Source of the DNA: Saururus chinensis
Lineage: Eukaryota > Streptophyta > Magnoliopsida > Piperales > Saururaceae
Reading direction: 5' to 3'
Length of the DNA stretch: 64,000 bases
NCBI GenBank assembly: GCA_035235625.1
Contig: CP141143.1
Coordinates: 45,183,178 to 45,247,177, forward strand
Part shown: positions 62,601 to 64,000 of the stretch, piece after piece
Position numbering within the stretch: the stretch's first letter is position 1
Layout: each line of letters begins with the position of its first letter
The notes under the pieces: model-generated
Told to the model about the DNA's origin: nothing
The model's input: only the letters and a program-made list of their open reading frames with translations
Database searches by the model: none
Program-made: the position numbers and the translations under genes

Positions 62601-64000
62601 AAGTGATACCACAATTTAACCATTCTTACTTAACTTATGAGATTTCATTCGCTTAACTAGTTTTAGAACAAAGTACCAAAGCTCGTCAGAAATATAAATA
62701 TTTAGTATTTTGAAAGAAATAAGTATTAATTTACTAAATGCACAAAACGACAAATGAATCAGACCGCATTTGGTCAAATTATATCCTTTTAAACGATTAA
62801 AATCAAAGTTTGTTAATAATGTGCACAAAACGTTATATCGTTAAAAGTTTAAAGAGACCTCTAAATCATTTGCTATGTTGGTTACTATGAATTAAATAGA
62901 GAAAGTGATACTACAATTTGACCGTACTTCCTTAACTTATGTGATTTTATTTACTTAACTAGTTTTAAAACAAAGCACCTAAGCTCGTTACAAATGCATA
63001 TTTAGCTGTTTTAAATAAATATGTACTCATTTACTAAGTTCATAAGAAGGAATCAAAAGCAATAAATGATGAACCAATTGGACCAACTTTTGTCTAGTTA
63101 TATCTTTTTAATTAATTAAAACTGAAGTTCGCTAAGAATTTAGTTAAATCACATAAGTTATGGAAGAACAGTCAAATTGCGGCATCGATTTCTCCATATT
63201 ATTCGTAATTAAGAATGTAACAAATCTTTAGGAGGTTTGTTTAAACTTTGAATGATATAACAATTTGAGCACATTATGACTTTCATTTAAAGTTTAAAGT
63301 TTAATCGATTAAAACTGATCGACAACTTTTGGTATAGTTATATATCCTTTTAATCTATTAAAACCGAAGTTCGTTAAGAATATGGATAAATCGTTCTATC
63401 ATTTAAATTTTAAAGAGACCTCCTAAATATTTGTTGCATTCATAATTACGAATCAAATTGTGAATGTGATACCACCTTAACTTATGTGTTTTCATTCGCT
63501 TAAATAGTTTTAGAACAAAGCACCTAAGCTCGTCACAAATGTATATTTAGTATTTTAAAAAACTAAATACTATTTTACTATGTTCGTAAGAACAAATCAA
63601 ATGTACTTAACGAGGAACCGATCGGACCACTTTTGGTCTAGTTATATCATTTCGATTAAAACACAAGTTCATTAATAATGTGCGCATATCGTTATATCAT
63701 TTAAAGTTTAATGAGACTTCCCAATCATTTGTTTTGTTCGTAATTACAAATGAAATAGAGAAACAAATACCTCAAATCAAGTTGATTTAAAAAAATAAGC
63801 ACTAATTTACTAAGTTCGTAAGAATGAATTGAATGCACAAAATGACGAAGGGATCAGACAACTTATGGTCTAGTTTTATCCTTTTAATCGATTAAAGCAG
63901 AAGTTATTTAGGAATGTGCACAAATCATTATATCATTTAAAGAGATGTCTAAATCATTTGTTACGTTCGTTATTACAAATCAAATCGAGAATGTGATACT
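56686..64000. repeat. Satellite block C (~24 monomers), runs past the window end
   Basis: Same satellite as blocks A and B, but nearly all monomers carry subfamily variants: AACTAGTTTTAGAACAAAG instead of AACTAGATTTAG, TAATTACGAATCAAATGGAG instead of TAATGACGAATCAAATGGAC, and TTTAGTTGTTTTAAAGAAAT instead of TTAATTATTTTAAATAAAT. Several monomers are shortened (for example near 57390-57586 and 60540-60900). Confidence 0.95.
63148..63284 (-). repeat. Inverted partial satellite monomer
   Basis: This stretch reads as the reverse complement of its neighbours: CACATAAGTTATGGAAGAAC, then TCAAATTGCGGCATCGATTT, then CAAATCTTTAGGAGGTTTG. It is about 137 bp and the array returns to the forward direction afterwards. 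Confidence 0.8.

Noticed and set aside
45125-64000. Many 60-107-codon frames in the right part of the window
   Set aside because: They repeat with the satellite period in differing frames and lengths; there is no coding constraint.

Overview
This window is plant nuclear DNA made almost entirely of nested transposable elements and a tandem satellite. It has plant LTR-retrotransposon hallmarks (initiator-tRNA-Met-type primer sites, a chromodomain integrase, TGTAAC- and TGATAAG-type LTRs), TIR DNA transposons with diagnostic target-site duplications (TSDs), and the first two exons of a plant sugar transport protein (STP) gene. An angiosperm with a large, repeat-rich genome fits; I cannot name the species. 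The AT-rich satellite laced with old retroelements on the right suggests heterochromatin.

Layout. 1-9023: minus-strand Reina-like Ty3/gypsy chromovirus, decayed, its gag split by a plus-oriented Tekay/Del-like LTR (4023-~8312) that itself holds a hAT-like element (5142-5986). 9024-9790: single-copy-looking DNA. ~9790-12858: CACTA-like element rich in TC tracts and a (TA)56 tract. 12948-13680: Tourist-like element containing a CCN microsatellite. 13973-14545: STP exons 1 and 2 on the minus strand, with a TATA box; the rest of the gene is not visible. 15448-20825: Ty1/copia element complete in structure (161-bp LTRs, TSD GCGCC) but with a dead coding region. 20845-21533: hAT-type non-autonomous element with an exact 8-bp TSD, only 6 bp from the copia TSD.

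22595-36568: a 14-kb Mutator-like element (MULE). It has ~500-bp terminal inverted repeats and a 9-bp TSD matching at 8 of 9 bases. Its left TIR is split by an internally deleted TGATAAG-type gypsy element (22843-25427, TSD CCCCA). Its interior holds several exon-like remnants on both strands and a second, inner inverted repeat. It is the most interesting object here, a Pack-MULE candidate.

37200-38783: fragments of a gypsy integrase and a copia reverse transcriptase. 38783-64000: a satellite of ~318-bp monomers in three blocks, interrupted by two composite retroelement insertions (39506-45323 and 50310-~56685). Monomers left and right of the second insertion belong to different sequence subfamilies, and the array runs off the window end. 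All element proteins are broken, so no complete functional gene is demonstrated. All alignments were done by eye.
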